A DNA stretch of 64,000 bases from CBDBBY01 sp965203795. Lineage in GTDB: Bacteria > Pseudomonadota > Alphaproteobacteria > Rhodobacterales > Rhodobacteraceae. Both the position numbers and the translations under genes were made by a program. Shown here piece by piece: positions 25,473-34,313 of this stretch. The notes under the pieces were generated by a model. It was not told the origin of the DNA, did not search any database, and saw only the letters and a program-made list of their open reading frames with translations. Positions within the stretch are counted from its first letter, which is position 1. Each line of letters opens with the position of its first letter. The DNA is taken from NCBI GenBank assembly GCA_965203795.1, contig OZ241915.1, positions 744,001-808,000 on the forward strand, in the 5' to 3' direction.

Positions 25473-26818
25473 CGGGACTCGAATTCCTTGAGGCTGGCGA
25501 CGATTCGCTCACGCCGTTCGGCGCCGCGAATTCCGTCCGCCGCGATACAGATATCTGCAACGCCTCGGGCCACCTCCTTGACCACCGCTGCGTCGTCCCT
25601 GCCGGACTGAACCGGAACGCGCAGCATCGTGTCGCCGCCGTAGGTAGGGATCGGGGAGGCGTAGGCGGCAGTCGGCTGCCCGGGCTCGGTTCCTTCCTTC
25701 AGCGCGCGGATCGCCGCCCGCAGCTTCCTGCGGACCTTCGCGACGCCCCGGTCGGTGAATGCGAGGTTCTCGCGGGCATGGACGTTTTTGGGGCCTTGCG
25801 AAACCCAGGCGTCGTAATCGCCCGGGTCCCGCTGGCGCTGTTCGTAGCTTCGGTCGCCGCTCTGCCCGTAGAAGTCCGTCTTGCCTAGGCCGACCTCATC
25901 CCTGTTTGTGAGGCCGCGCGGATCATCGCCTTCGCGGAAGTGCCGCCAGGCGATCACCATCGTGTTCGTGTCGTCCATCGGCGTGACCCACCGGCTGAGT
26001 CCGCAGCGCCCGAAATACCTGGGGCTGTCCGGAACCGGGAAATGCCCGCCGTTCTGGGTAAAGCTGGGCAGCATCTTGTCGTGGATTCGAATCCAGACGA
26101 TTTCGCCGACGCGCCGCGTGTTCGTGTAGAAATCGCCGTAGGGGCGTTCGTAGAATTCGATCTTCGGCAGTTCCGCGAAGGCGTCGATGAACTGCGTCCG
26201 CACCGCCTTGGTGTGCAGATACACGACGTGGAACGGATCCCAGGCGTTCTCCATCACCTGCAGCCAATTGCACGGCGATTCGATCAGGTAAGGGATCATC
26301 TCGTCCCCGTCCTCGTCGAAAGTGTCCATGACCGGGAACGGCGGCGTGGTTTCCTGCGGTCCCATGTAGGCGAAGACGATCCCCTTGAATTCGATGACGG
26401 GATAAGCGCCTAGGCACGTCCGGCTCTTCACTTGGCTCGCCGGCGGCTCGCAGGGCGTCTCGAGAATGGTCCCGTCCAGGCCGTACTTCCATCCGTGGTA
26501 GCTGCACCGGATGCCGCCCTCCTCGACGATGCCGAACTCCAGCGACATGTTCCTGTGGCAGCAATGCAGATGGACAAGGCCCAGCCGCCCTCCCTTTTCG
26601 CGGAACAGCACCAGATCCTCGCCGAGCACCCGCAGCCGGAACGGCAGATCGCCAACCTGCTCCGCGAGGGCGACGGGCATCCAGTAGCGACGCAGGTACT
26701 CACCGCAGTCAGTTCCGGGTCCGACATCGGCAAGTTCGGGGTCGGGTTTTTTGCGCCAGACGCTCTGGCGCTCATGGCCTCTGAACAAGCCTTCCGGGGC
26801 CTCGAACCTAGGATCCAT
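25463..26818 (-). CDS. Rieske oxygenase, phthalate-4,5-dioxygenase-like
   Basis: A 451-residue Rieske non-heme iron oxygenase. The cluster motif is C86-C-H88 and C105-S-Y-H108, and the mononuclear iron site is ENAWDPFHVVYLH with D194, H197 and H202. Length and the C-terminal LAFTDRGVAKVRRKLRAAI match the phthalate dioxygenase (PobA/OphA2) group, which uses a separate FMN/2Fe-2S reductase. None is encoded next to it. It is the first gene of the five-gene operon 21725-26818, so the pathway probably opens with hydroxylation or oxidative demethylation of an aromatic or N-heterocyclic compound. Confidence 0.88.
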   Translation of the reverse strand: MDPRFEAPEGLFRGHERQSVWRKKPDPELADVGPGTDCGEYLRRYWMPVALAEQVGDLPFRLRVLGEDLVLFREKGGRLGLVHLHCCHRNMSLEFGIVEEGGIRCSYHGWKYGLDGTILETPCEPPASQVKSRTCLGAYPVIEFKGIVFAYMGPQETTPPFPVMDTFDEDGDEMIPYLIESPCNWLQVMENAWDPFHVVYLHTKAVRTQFIDAFAELPKIEFYERPYGDFYTNTRRVGEIVWIRIHDKMLPSFTQNGGHFPVPDSPRYFGRCGLSRWVTPMDDTNTMVIAWRHFREGDDPRGLTNRDEVGLGKTDFYGQSGDRSYEQRQRDPGDYDAWVSQGPKNVHARENLAFTDRGVAKVRRKLRAAIRALKEGTEPGQPTAAYASPIPTYGGDTMLRVPVQSGRDDAAVVKEVARGVADICIAADGIRGAERRERIVASLKEFESRWQ

Positions 26819-27091
26819 CAGATTCCGCGCGAGTTCCGGCGGCTGCGCATTGCCGGTTCCGTCCAGACCGGGACGCTGCTTTCGTTCGCTCCAACGCGCC
26901 CGGCGGGAGCTTCGATTTGGCCTGCCGACCGCGAGCGAGGTGATGCATTCATGCGCTCAGCATATAGAATAAGGCCGATTGAAACGTCCAGTTGTTCAGC
27001 AGGTCGGATGGAACCTTCAAAAGGCGAAAAATCGCGCATCGGACTTTCGCGGCCCGCGCCGAAGGCCGGAATCGGTCGAATCCGGAAGCAC
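26819..27091. promoter_or_regulatory. divergent intergenic region, Rieske operon and aminotransferase operon
   Basis: A 273-base gap between divergent operons. It contains an AT-richer patch at about 26940-27000, consistent with promoter DNA for one or both directions. I could not define -35/-10 elements or an operator. Confidence 0.4.
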
Positions 27092-28135
27092 ATGGCGACC
27101 GAGGAACCGCGCGGGAGCCCGGTCCGGATCGCCTTGGACTCCAATGAGAACGCGTTCGGACCCAGCCCGCATGCCGTCGAGGCAGCCCGGGCGGCGTGCT
27201 TCGGCATATCGAAGTATGTGGAGCATCAGGACCGCGTGCTCGTGCCGGCTATCGCTGAGCGATACTGCTTGGACGAGAAGCGCATCGCGATCGGCTGCGG
27301 CTCCGACGACCTTCTGTCGCGTCTGGCTCGCGCGTATTTGGAGCCCGGCAGCGAGCTGCTTAGATCCGCGAATTCGTACTTGAAGGTTCCGAATTACGCG
27401 TTCGCAAATGACGCCGTCCCGGCGGACGCTCCGGACAAGGATTTCGCGCCGGATGTGGACGCGATCCTGGGCGGCGTGACGGAGCGGACCCGGATCGTCT
27501 ACTTGGCGAATCCCGACAACCCGTCGGGCGCTTTCATTGGCATTTCGGAAATCCGGCGGCTTCGAAGGGGGCTTCCCGCGAGCGTGCTGCTTGTAGTCGA
27601 CTGCGCGTATGCGGAGTACGTGTCGGAGCCGAACTACAAGGTAGGGGTGCTCGAGCTCGCGGAAATCGCGGAAAACGTGGTCGCAACCCGCACTTTCTCG
27701 AAAGTGCACGGGCTTGCAGGCGCCCGCGTCGGCTGGGCCTACGGCTCGGCAGAGATCATGGACGCCTTGAACCGGATAGGGCTCACATTCAGGGTTGCAA
27801 CGCCGTCGCTGGCAGCCTCGCTTGCGGCATTGGACGATTGGGACCATCCCCGATTTGTCGCATCCGAGACAATGCGGCTGCGAAAGCGGCTGGCCGAATC
27901 GCTGCGGAACATGGGCCTGAAGGCGTATCCGAGCGAAGCGAATTTCGTGCTGGCCGAGTTTCCGGACCCGGAAAGGAGCGCCGCCGCGGCTGCGGCGGAA
28001 TTGCGCGGCGGCGGGATCGCCGTGCGGCGATTCACCTCGTCGGCGTACAAGGATTGCCTGCGAATCACGATCGGCACCGAGCCTTCAATCCGGGTGGTGG
28101 AAGCGGCGCTCGACCGGTTTCTGCGCCGCAAATGA
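27092..28135 (+). CDS. HisC-like class I/II aminotransferase
   Basis: A 347-residue fold-type I PLP aminotransferase close to histidinol-phosphate aminotransferases. LDSNENAFGPSP marks the N-terminal arm, PDNPSG (141-146) the cofactor pocket and TFSKVHGLAG carries the Schiff-base Lys204. No other his gene is nearby, and it overlaps by four bases (ATGA) the first gene of a split TPP decarboxylase. It therefore probably makes or uses the 2-oxo acid that the decarboxylase consumes, for example an amino acid with a sulfonate or phosphonate side chain. This specificity is inference from context. Confidence 0.88.
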   Translation: MATEEPRGSPVRIALDSNENAFGPSPHAVEAARAACFGISKYVEHQDRVLVPAIAERYCLDEKRIAIGCGSDDLLSRLARAYLEPGSELLRSANSYLKVPNYAFANDAVPADAPDKDFAPDVDAILGGVTERTRIVYLANPDNPSGAFIGISEIRRLRRGLPASVLLVVDCAYAEYVSEPNYKVGVLELAEIAENVVATRTFSKVHGLAGARVGWAYGSAEIMDALNRIGLTFRVATPSLAASLAALDDWDHPRFVASETMRLRKRLAESLRNMGLKAYPSEANFVLAEFPDPERSAAAAAAELRGGGIAVRRFTSSAYKDCLRITIGTEPSIRVVEAALDRFLRRK

Positions 28136-28680
28136 GCGTCGGCGACGAACAGGACGCTCGCCAGATCCCGGACGCTCAAGCCCCGTCAGGCAGTTCCATC
28201 ATCCGAGAACTGAAGCGCGCCCGGGTCAAGTTCGTGGCGGCCGTTCCGGACATCGTGACCAGCGAAGGGCTGCTTTGGCCGATCTCCCGCGACCGGGACC
28301 TGAGGCTGATCCGCGTTTGCAAAGAGGACGAGGGCGTCTCGATCTGCGCAGCGATGTCTTACAACGGAACCCGCGCGGTGCTGCTGATGCAACAGACGGG
28401 CCTTATGGCGTCGCTGAACGCCGTCCGCGCGATCGGGATGGATTACCGGCTTCCGATTGTCATGCTCGTTGGCTTGCAAGGGAAGGAGGTCCATTTGGCG
28501 CCCGAGGAATCGGCAAGCTACGGGGTGCGGATCATCAGGCCTGTGCTGGATGCGATGGGCATTCCGCATTGCCTCATAGAAACCCCGAAGTCCGTAGCTC
28601 GAATCGCCGAGGGAATTGAGCAGGCATATGAAGCTTCGCAGTTGCGTGCGTTTCTGATTGGAAGGGCGCCCGAGGGATGA
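28132..28680 (+). CDS. split TPP-dependent decarboxylase, alpha (Pyr-domain) subunit, ComD-like
   Basis: A 182-residue protein matching the N-terminal pyrimidine-binding half of sulfopyruvate/phosphonopyruvate decarboxylases. It has VKFVAAVPDIVTSEGLLWPI, a KEDEGVSICAAMSYNG segment with the catalytic Glu (E in KEDEG), and LLMQQTGLMASLNAVRAIGM. It partners the beta subunit encoded directly after it (ATGA overlap). Starts within the aminotransferase stop (28132). The family decarboxylates sulfopyruvate to sulfoacetaldehyde (ComDE) or phosphonopyruvate (Ppd). No PEP mutase is present, so sulfopyruvate or another 2-oxo acid is favoured. Confidence 0.88.
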   Translation: MSVGDEQDARQIPDAQAPSGSSIIRELKRARVKFVAAVPDIVTSEGLLWPISRDRDLRLIRVCKEDEGVSICAAMSYNGTRAVLLMQQTGLMASLNAVRAIGMDYRLPIVMLVGLQGKEVHLAPEESASYGVRIIRPVLDAMGIPHCLIETPKSVARIAEGIEQAYEASQLRAFLIGRAPEG

Positions 28681-29279
28681 TCAAGCGGGACAATGCGCTT
28701 CGGCTCCTGAAGGGCTGGGTGGCCGAGAGCGACATCGTGGTTGCCGTCTACCAAACGCTGTTCGACTGGATGGCGATCAGCCCGCGCGACCTGAACTACG
28801 TTTCGACCGGTGCGATGGGGCAGGGATCGTCGCACGGGCTGGGTCTTGCTCTGGCGAATCCCGGCCGTCGCGTGATTGTGCTGGACGGGGACGGCAGTTT
28901 GCTCATGAACCTTGGAGCGCTGGCGACGATTGCTGATGCCGCGCCGACCAATCTGCACCATTTGGTATTCGTGAATGGAACCTACGAGGTCAACGGCGCC
29001 CATCCCGTTCCAAGCGCTGACCTGCTCGACTTCGCGGCGATTGCGCTAGGCTGCGGGTACCGCGACGCGGCGAACTGCCAAAACGAGGCGGATCTTGGTG
29101 ATGTTCTCGACCGGATTTTCGGCAACCCGGGGCCGTCGCTGCTTGCGCTTGGTGTCGAGCCGGGAGCAGGATATCCGCGGGATTACGAGTACATTCACGG
29201 CCCTGAAGCGCGCGAGCAGTTCAGGCGGGCGCTTAACGGCACGGTGGAAAAGTATCCCGGGACTGGAGCTGCAGCGTGA
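28677..29279 (+). CDS. split TPP-dependent decarboxylase, beta (PP-domain) subunit, ComE-like
   Basis: A 200-residue protein with the diphosphate-binding TPP motif: GDG at 71-73 in VLDGDGSLLMNLGALATI and the closing Asn100-Gly in FVNGTYEVNG. GAMGQGSSHGLGLALA is typical of the Ppd/ComE family. It forms an alpha-beta pair with the preceding gene. The three-gene set aminotransferase, alpha, beta suggests conversion of an amino acid such as cysteate through its 2-oxo acid to an aldehyde. It is followed by the left edge of the AT-richer island. Confidence 0.88.
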   Translation: MIKRDNALRLLKGWVAESDIVVAVYQTLFDWMAISPRDLNYVSTGAMGQGSSHGLGLALANPGRRVIVLDGDGSLLMNLGALATIADAAPTNLHHLVFVNGTYEVNGAHPVPSADLLDFAAIALGCGYRDAANCQNEADLGDVLDRIFGNPGPSLLALGVEPGAGYPRDYEYIHGPEAREQFRRALNGTVEKYPGTGAAA

Positions 29280-29896
29280 ATTGCGGCCCGGCCTGTCGGG
29301 AACCATTGCTCCGGCTGCTTCAAGCAACAACCCACAGCGGTGCAGAAGTGTGCGGGTCCAGAACTTCGGCGCCGTGTCGAGCGCAGGGATGCTGTTCTCC
29401 GCATTTCGAAGTCTTCCTGCGGCCTCGCCAGGATCAAGCAGAGCCGCTCAAAACCTACCGTCGCGTTCAGAGCTTTACCCAAATCTCCGCCGACGAAGAT
29501 CTCTCCGTATGCCATTCGTCAATCCCGAAGCTGGGCAGCGTTGCCTTCTTCGCCTACAAAGAACCGCAGTCCGCGACTCACGCCTGCAGCAGGACGGACA
29601 AGCTTGCCGGATGCGCACCGCTTCGAATTGAATGGTTGACCTCCACAGACTTCACATGCAGTGGGAAGATGTTCAGATGCCCCGAAGAGCCGTTGCCCGT
29701 ACCAACTGAAATTGCGCGACCTGCGAACTCATCGTTGCCCTCTCTGTCAACGAATGGAGCAATCCGGTGCACGAGTTCCAGCGGGCCTGTCGGTGGTGCT
29801 GCTGCCGACGACTGCGAGCGGCTGTCGCCGGATCTCGAGCAGGAATTCTCGCTCGCAGTTCGAGATACACCTAAACTGAAATTAACCAGCCGACCT
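29280..29896. other. gene-poor junction upstream of the sulfur/GHKL operon
   Basis: About 617 bases without a gene I can support. Base composition changes from GC-rich to AT-richer towards 29880, so this is probably the left boundary of the island. A frame in phase with the pyrophosphatase gene stays open throughout, with an ATG at 29669, but its composition is not protein-like. A short CPxxxxL...HRCPLCQ stretch on the plus strand near 29690-29750 vaguely recalls a transposase zinc ribbon without being convincing. No inverted or direct repeat was found by eye. Confidence 0.35.
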
Positions 29897-31180
29897 TTGA
29901 ATCGACCAAAGCGGCACAACCCTTCGAAAGTTTACGGATTTCGATACAGGTCAAAGAAGCACAAGTGGCTGCCCCACGTCGTCAAGTTCTCGGGAGGACG
30001 GTCGAGCGGAATGCTGCTGTTTTCGTTGCTGGAGAACGGATTGCTGGATCGGGAGCGTGGCGATGTGATCGTGTTTAACAACACATCTGCTGAACACCCG
30101 AACACATACAGGTACGTGCGAGATTGCATGCGTGCTAGTCGCGCGTACGGGATTCCCTTCTTCCAAATTGAGTTCCAGACCTATGAAGATGCGCGACAAG
30201 GCGAGTGGACCCGCCTCCCGACCTACCGTTTGGTTAATGATCAGCCGAAGTCGGATGCGAACCCAGACGGGTATCATTGGCAGGGCGAAGCGTTTGAAGA
30301 GCTGCTATCGTGGACGGGATACGTACCAAACCAATTCAACCGCATTTGCACACACCACTTGAAGCTAGATGTTACCAGAAACTTTCTAAAAGATTGGCTA
30401 GCTTCCAAGCCGGTCATTCCTCGTTTGGGACATTTCGGGAATTCATCTCGAATTGATCCTGATGCATCTTTCCGACGGCACAGACAGAACCAAGGGGGAG
30501 TTCCAAAGGAGATTTTTGTTAGGAAGCGTGAGTTTGTATGGAACCGTCCCCATTATAGGCCTGAGCAGCGTTATGAGGATTTTTGCCCGGACTGGCGATC
30601 CTTCGAAAATGACTCACTCACGGGAAAGACGTTTGGCGAAAAGGCTTGGTTTGGAAAGGAAGGCGTGGAATATGTAGCGTTTATTGGCCTGCGGGGAGAT
30701 GAGCGGCACCGTGTTCATCGAGTAGAGCTGAGAGGCGAAAGTGCGGACGGATACGAAGGTGAACACATTTACATGCCGTTGAATGATTTAGCGGTGACAA
30801 AATCCGATGTGAATGAGTTCTGGGAACATCAATCATGGAACTTGCAGGAATTGGCAAGCGGCGGAGTATCGAACTGTGTATTCTGCTTTTTGAAAGGAAC
30901 CTCCAATTTAGACGCCGTATACGCTGATTTGCGGAATGCGGAATCGGATGAAGAGCATGGATTTGGCTCATTACGTAATTCGCCTTGCAATCTTCAGTGG
31001 TGGATCAATATGGAATCCAAATACGGAAGGGATCTCCGAGCAGAAAATCGAGACTGCCGATCCAACGTTAGCAAAGTTGGGTTTTTCGGAAACAGAGCAT
31101 TCAACTATAAAACTATTCGAGAAGGCAAGGGTAGCGGGACACATTCTGACTCTATGCTTCCGTGCGATTGTACTGAATGA
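29897..31180 (+). CDS. PAPS-reductase/DndC-like ATP pyrophosphatase
   Basis: About 427 residues from a TTG at 29897. The ATP-pyrophosphatase P-loop KFSGGRSSGM (30-39) and the IGLRGDERHRV motif place it in the PAPS-reductase/DndC/BrxP superfamily. Four cysteines, C151 (in CTHHLK), C327 and C330 (NCVFC) and C364, could bind an iron-sulfur cluster as in DndC. DndC adenylates its target and inserts sulfur supplied by a cysteine desulfurase, and the next gene here is exactly that enzyme. The ATG at 29669 would add 76 unconserved residues. First gene of a five-gene overlapping operon and visibly AT-richer than its surroundings. Confidence 0.85.
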   Translation: MNRPKRHNPSKVYGFRYRSKKHKWLPHVVKFSGGRSSGMLLFSLLENGLLDRERGDVIVFNNTSAEHPNTYRYVRDCMRASRAYGIPFFQIEFQTYEDARQGEWTRLPTYRLVNDQPKSDANPDGYHWQGEAFEELLSWTGYVPNQFNRICTHHLKLDVTRNFLKDWLASKPVIPRLGHFGNSSRIDPDASFRRHRQNQGGVPKEIFVRKREFVWNRPHYRPEQRYEDFCPDWRSFENDSLTGKTFGEKAWFGKEGVEYVAFIGLRGDERHRVHRVELRGESADGYEGEHIYMPLNDLAVTKSDVNEFWEHQSWNLQELASGGVSNCVFCFLKGTSNLDAVYADLRNAESDEEHGFGSLRNSPCNLQWWINMESKYGRDLRAENRDCRSNVSKVGFFGNRAFNYKTIREGKGSGTHSDSMLPCDCTE

Positions 31181-32334
31181 GCAGGCTTCCAGTATATCTA
31201 GATTATCAGGCCACGACTCCTGTTGACCCGGCAGTGCGAGATGCCATGCTTCCGTATTTGAACGAGTGCTTCGGAAACCCGCATTCGGTTGAGCATGAGT
31301 TTGGGTGGAAGGCATCGGATGCGATCAAAGGGGCTAGAGCAAGGGTTGCGAACTTCATTAACGCCAATGACGACGAAATTGTATTCACTTCCGGTGCGAC
31401 AGAATCCTGCAACTTGGCGATAAGGGGGATTGCGCAAGGAGCAAACGGCGGAGGACGAAACCGAATTGTCACGCTTTCCACGGAGCATCCAGCGGTTCTT
31501 GAGACGGTTTTGGACTTGGGACGAATAGGCATGGAATCGGTGGTCTTGCCAGTTGATTGCGATGGTCTTTTGAACCTAGATCTGTTCGAAAGAGCGGTGG
31601 ACGAGCGAACATTGCTCGTTTCTGTTATGGCAGCCAACAACGAAATTGGCGTTATTCAGCCCATATCTAGATTGGCCGCGCTTTGTCATGCTGTCGGCGC
31701 AGTTTTCCATACTGATGCAACACAGGCGGCGGGATGTCTCGATATTGATGTTGAGAATTGGCAAGCAGATTTAGTTAGTTTCACAGGCCACAAAATCTAT
31801 GGTCCAAAGGGAATCGGCGCGTTGTTTGTGCGCTCGGGTTTGCGGTTGACGCCAATGCTAACAGGCGGTTCTCACGAACGAGGAGCAAGGGCTGGAACGC
31901 TTCCAACACCGCTTATTGTCGGATTCGGCCTTGCGTGCGAACTTGCGGGGTTAAGGCGGGAACATGATCAGGCACGTATTCGAGTGCTTTCAGAACGTCT
32001 ATATTCCGGGCTTCGCGAAACCTATCCATCGGTTCAACTTTTTGGACATGCGCAAGAGCGGTTGCCTGGCAATCTTAATATTGGGATTCCCGGATTGCCA
32101 GCAGATGTTATCATACGGAACGTATCGAATCGGCTCGCGATTTCAAGCGGGTCTGCTTGCGCCTCTTCTGCTGCGGAACCATCGCGAGTTCTAATGGCAC
32201 TGGGGCTGGAGCGTGAGGTTGCAGAGACCGGGGTTCGAATCAGCCTTGGACGATTTACAACGGAGGAGGATGTCGCAACGGCGGTTAATGTGTTGTCTAG
32301 TCTTAGTTTCATCTGTCAAAGGTCGCGAACGTGA
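31177..32334 (+). CDS. cysteine desulfurase (IscS/DndA-like)
   Basis: A 385-residue fold-type I PLP enzyme. It begins VYLDYQATTPVDPAV, has the cofactor-contacting STEHPAVLE (H104), the Schiff-base Lys206 in SFTGHKIYGPKG and the persulfide Cys328 in SSGSACASSAAEPSRVLM. All catalytic residues are present, so it should generate protein-bound persulfide from cysteine. It overlaps the pyrophosphatase stop by four bases (ATGA). It is not accompanied by iscU, iscA or iscR, so it serves the local system rather than general Fe-S assembly. The role resembles DndA/SspA in DNA phosphorothioation. Confidence 0.93.
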   Translation: MSRLPVYLDYQATTPVDPAVRDAMLPYLNECFGNPHSVEHEFGWKASDAIKGARARVANFINANDDEIVFTSGATESCNLAIRGIAQGANGGGRNRIVTLSTEHPAVLETVLDLGRIGMESVVLPVDCDGLLNLDLFERAVDERTLLVSVMAANNEIGVIQPISRLAALCHAVGAVFHTDATQAAGCLDIDVENWQADLVSFTGHKIYGPKGIGALFVRSGLRLTPMLTGGSHERGARAGTLPTPLIVGFGLACELAGLRREHDQARIRVLSERLYSGLRETYPSVQLFGHAQERLPGNLNIGIPGLPADVIIRNVSNRLAISSGSACASSAAEPSRVLMALGLEREVAETGVRISLGRFTTEEDVATAVNVLSSLSFICQRSRT

Positions 32335-34313
32335 TGTCAAACGAGAATCCCGAACTTCTTTTTGGATGGGGGCCAAGCAGCGGCTTTACTCCCGCGGGTA
32401 TCGCCGCGTTTGATGATTTGCATCCTGCTGCTGTCGTCAGGGAGTTGATTCAAAATTCCTTGGACGCTGCACGTCTCGCAAATGTGAAACCAGCAATAGT
32501 TCAATTCAAGGTGACACGGGCGAATCGGGACGATGTACCGGGCATAAAAAGCTATGAGGAAACGTTTGGCAAGGCCGTAAGGACGCAGCGAAACCGAACC
32601 GGAAGCCAAGCAAAGCAAGTGATTCATAGAATTCATAGTGCGCTCAAGCAGAGCAAAATGGATGTGCTTTCAGTTGTCGACAACGGGATCGGACTTGATG
32701 AACAACGGATGAACGCATTGCTGAGCGATGGCATAAGTTACAAACAGGATGACGCCACCGGGACATATGGCAACGGGCATTCCACTGCAATACCTGCGTC
32801 TGATCTACGGTACGTACTCTATGGGGGTGTAACGAAAGACGGATTACGGACTTGTTCTGGGCACGCGGTTTTAGCATCACACGTGGAGGAAGGCGAGAAC
32901 CAGTTACGCTCTGGCGATGGCTTTTTGATCACGGAGTTCAATGCCGGGCAGGACACGTTGTTCGATTATGCGATCAATGCGCGCGTTCCAAAATTTATTG
33001 CGGGAAATCTTGATAACATTGAAGCGGAGTTCAGGCACGGGACGGCTGTCATCATTCCTGCGTTCAACAACTTGATGGAAGATGACAGTCTTTGGGACAT
33101 GGTGTCTCACTCCGCTTCGGCGAACTTTTTCGCGGCAATTGCCGACGGTGACCTTGAAGTTGCAGTTGAAATTGATCGTGGAATGGTTGATGATAATATC
33201 TGGAAATTGGATCGGGAAAACTTGGAGGATCAATTAATTCGCCATAGCGAAAAGAAGCTAGTGTCCAAATTTATGAATGGAAGCCTAGCGTACGATGCAT
33301 ACCGTACTTATAATCTACAGTGCCCCGGGACGGTAAAAAATAGACTTGGGAATGTTGAGGTACGGATTCGTGAGGTTCCAACAGGAAACACTCGCGTGCA
33401 CTTGTGTAGAAACGGTATGTGGATTACTGACAAGATACCTGGTTTTTCTCAAAAGTTTGCAGATCGAGTTCCGTTCAATGCTATTGTATCGTTGCACGCA
33501 GCCGACGGTCGTGATTTGCATAAGTTAATTCGAGACGCGGAAGGCCCACTACACAACAGTATTCTTCTGAAACGACTTCGGACAGATCAACAGAGTCAGT
33601 GCCGAAAAGCCTTGCGAAGGATTGTAGATTGGATATTAGACAATACGACTGAGGTGAAGTCGGACGCGTACTCTCCTGATGATTTTCTTGTGCTTGATAC
33701 AGGAGATGATTTGGGCGGGGACGGACATCTTCGTGCGGCGTTTCGAGGCACACCAACGATCGTCCACCGCCACCCGGCCCGCCAATTGTATGATCGTTCC
33801 GCGCCTGATGACCAGGCGGGGCTAGAACCTTCGGATCCATTGAGGGAGGGAAAAGGCACACATCCGCCTAATCGCAATCGAATACGACGACGCCCGACAT
33901 TGCCAGCGTCCATTCAGGCAGTTTCACGTCCGATTGATAAGAATCGAAGAAAGATATTTGTCGAGTGCGGAAAAAGTATAGCAGACGCAGAATTGCGACT
34001 CGTTGTGGATGAGGCTTTGGACGCCACGTGTGACCGACCAGGACAGGACGTCTACACCCCCGCAATTCTTAGTAATGTGCGGGTAAACGGCCGGTTGGTT
34101 GAAGAAGATCATCTTAGCTGCTTGGACGGTAATGCGATAGGAGTATTATTGGGTGACCTGTCGGCGAATTCAGCAGTAGAAATTGATGCGAACTATGAAC
34201 TTCAGGGTGACTTTGCAGATCTTCGATCACCCTCTTTGCGTGTTGAGATGTTCAAGTGCCAACGGGATGAGGAAACGCAAGGAACGAACGAGCTGCAACA
34301 GGACCACACGTAA
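32331..34313 (+). CDS. GHKL (Bergerat-fold) ATPase, HSP90/MutL-like, of a sulfur-linked operon
   Basis: A 660-residue protein with an N-terminal Bergerat ATPase. The N-box is RELIQNSLDA (E38, N42), the D-x-G-x-G motif VVDNGIGL (D117, G119, G121) and the lid GTYGNGHST (144-152). About 500 residues follow without recognisable domain, including a Pro/Arg-rich linker near 500-530. GHKL ATPases in defence loci act as clamps or conformational switches (MutL-like). It overlaps the desulfurase stop (ATGA). I know of no characterised modification system that combines a GHKL ATPase with a DndC/DndA pair. Confidence 0.88.
   Translation: MMSNENPELLFGWGPSSGFTPAGIAAFDDLHPAAVVRELIQNSLDAARLANVKPAIVQFKVTRANRDDVPGIKSYEETFGKAVRTQRNRTGSQAKQVIHRIHSALKQSKMDVLSVVDNGIGLDEQRMNALLSDGISYKQDDATGTYGNGHSTAIPASDLRYVLYGGVTKDGLRTCSGHAVLASHVEEGENQLRSGDGFLITEFNAGQDTLFDYAINARVPKFIAGNLDNIEAEFRHGTAVIIPAFNNLMEDDSLWDMVSHSASANFFAAIADGDLEVAVEIDRGMVDDNIWKLDRENLEDQLIRHSEKKLVSKFMNGSLAYDAYRTYNLQCPGTVKNRLGNVEVRIREVPTGNTRVHLCRNGMWITDKIPGFSQKFADRVPFNAIVSLHAADGRDLHKLIRDAEGPLHNSILLKRLRTDQQSQCRKALRRIVDWILDNTTEVKSDAYSPDDFLVLDTGDDLGGDGHLRAAFRGTPTIVHRHPARQLYDRSAPDDQAGLEPSDPLREGKGTHPPNRNRIRRRPTLPASIQAVSRPIDKNRRKIFVECGKSIADAELRLVVDEALDATCDRPGQDVYTPAILSNVRVNGRLVEEDHLSCLDGNAIGVLLGDLSANSAVEIDANYELQGDFADLRSPSLRVEMFKCQRDEETQGTNELQQDHT

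Noticed and set aside
28132..29279. Phosphonopyruvate decarboxylase of a phosphonate biosynthesis cluster
   Set aside because: No PEP mutase or other phosphonate gene lies nearby. The sequence alone cannot separate this from sulfopyruvate decarboxylase, so the claim is not made.
29280..29896. Possible degraded IS element or zinc-ribbon transposase at the left island edge
   Set aside because: A CPxxxxL...HRCPLCQ stretch is suggestive, but no catalytic residues, inverted repeats or continuous frame support it.
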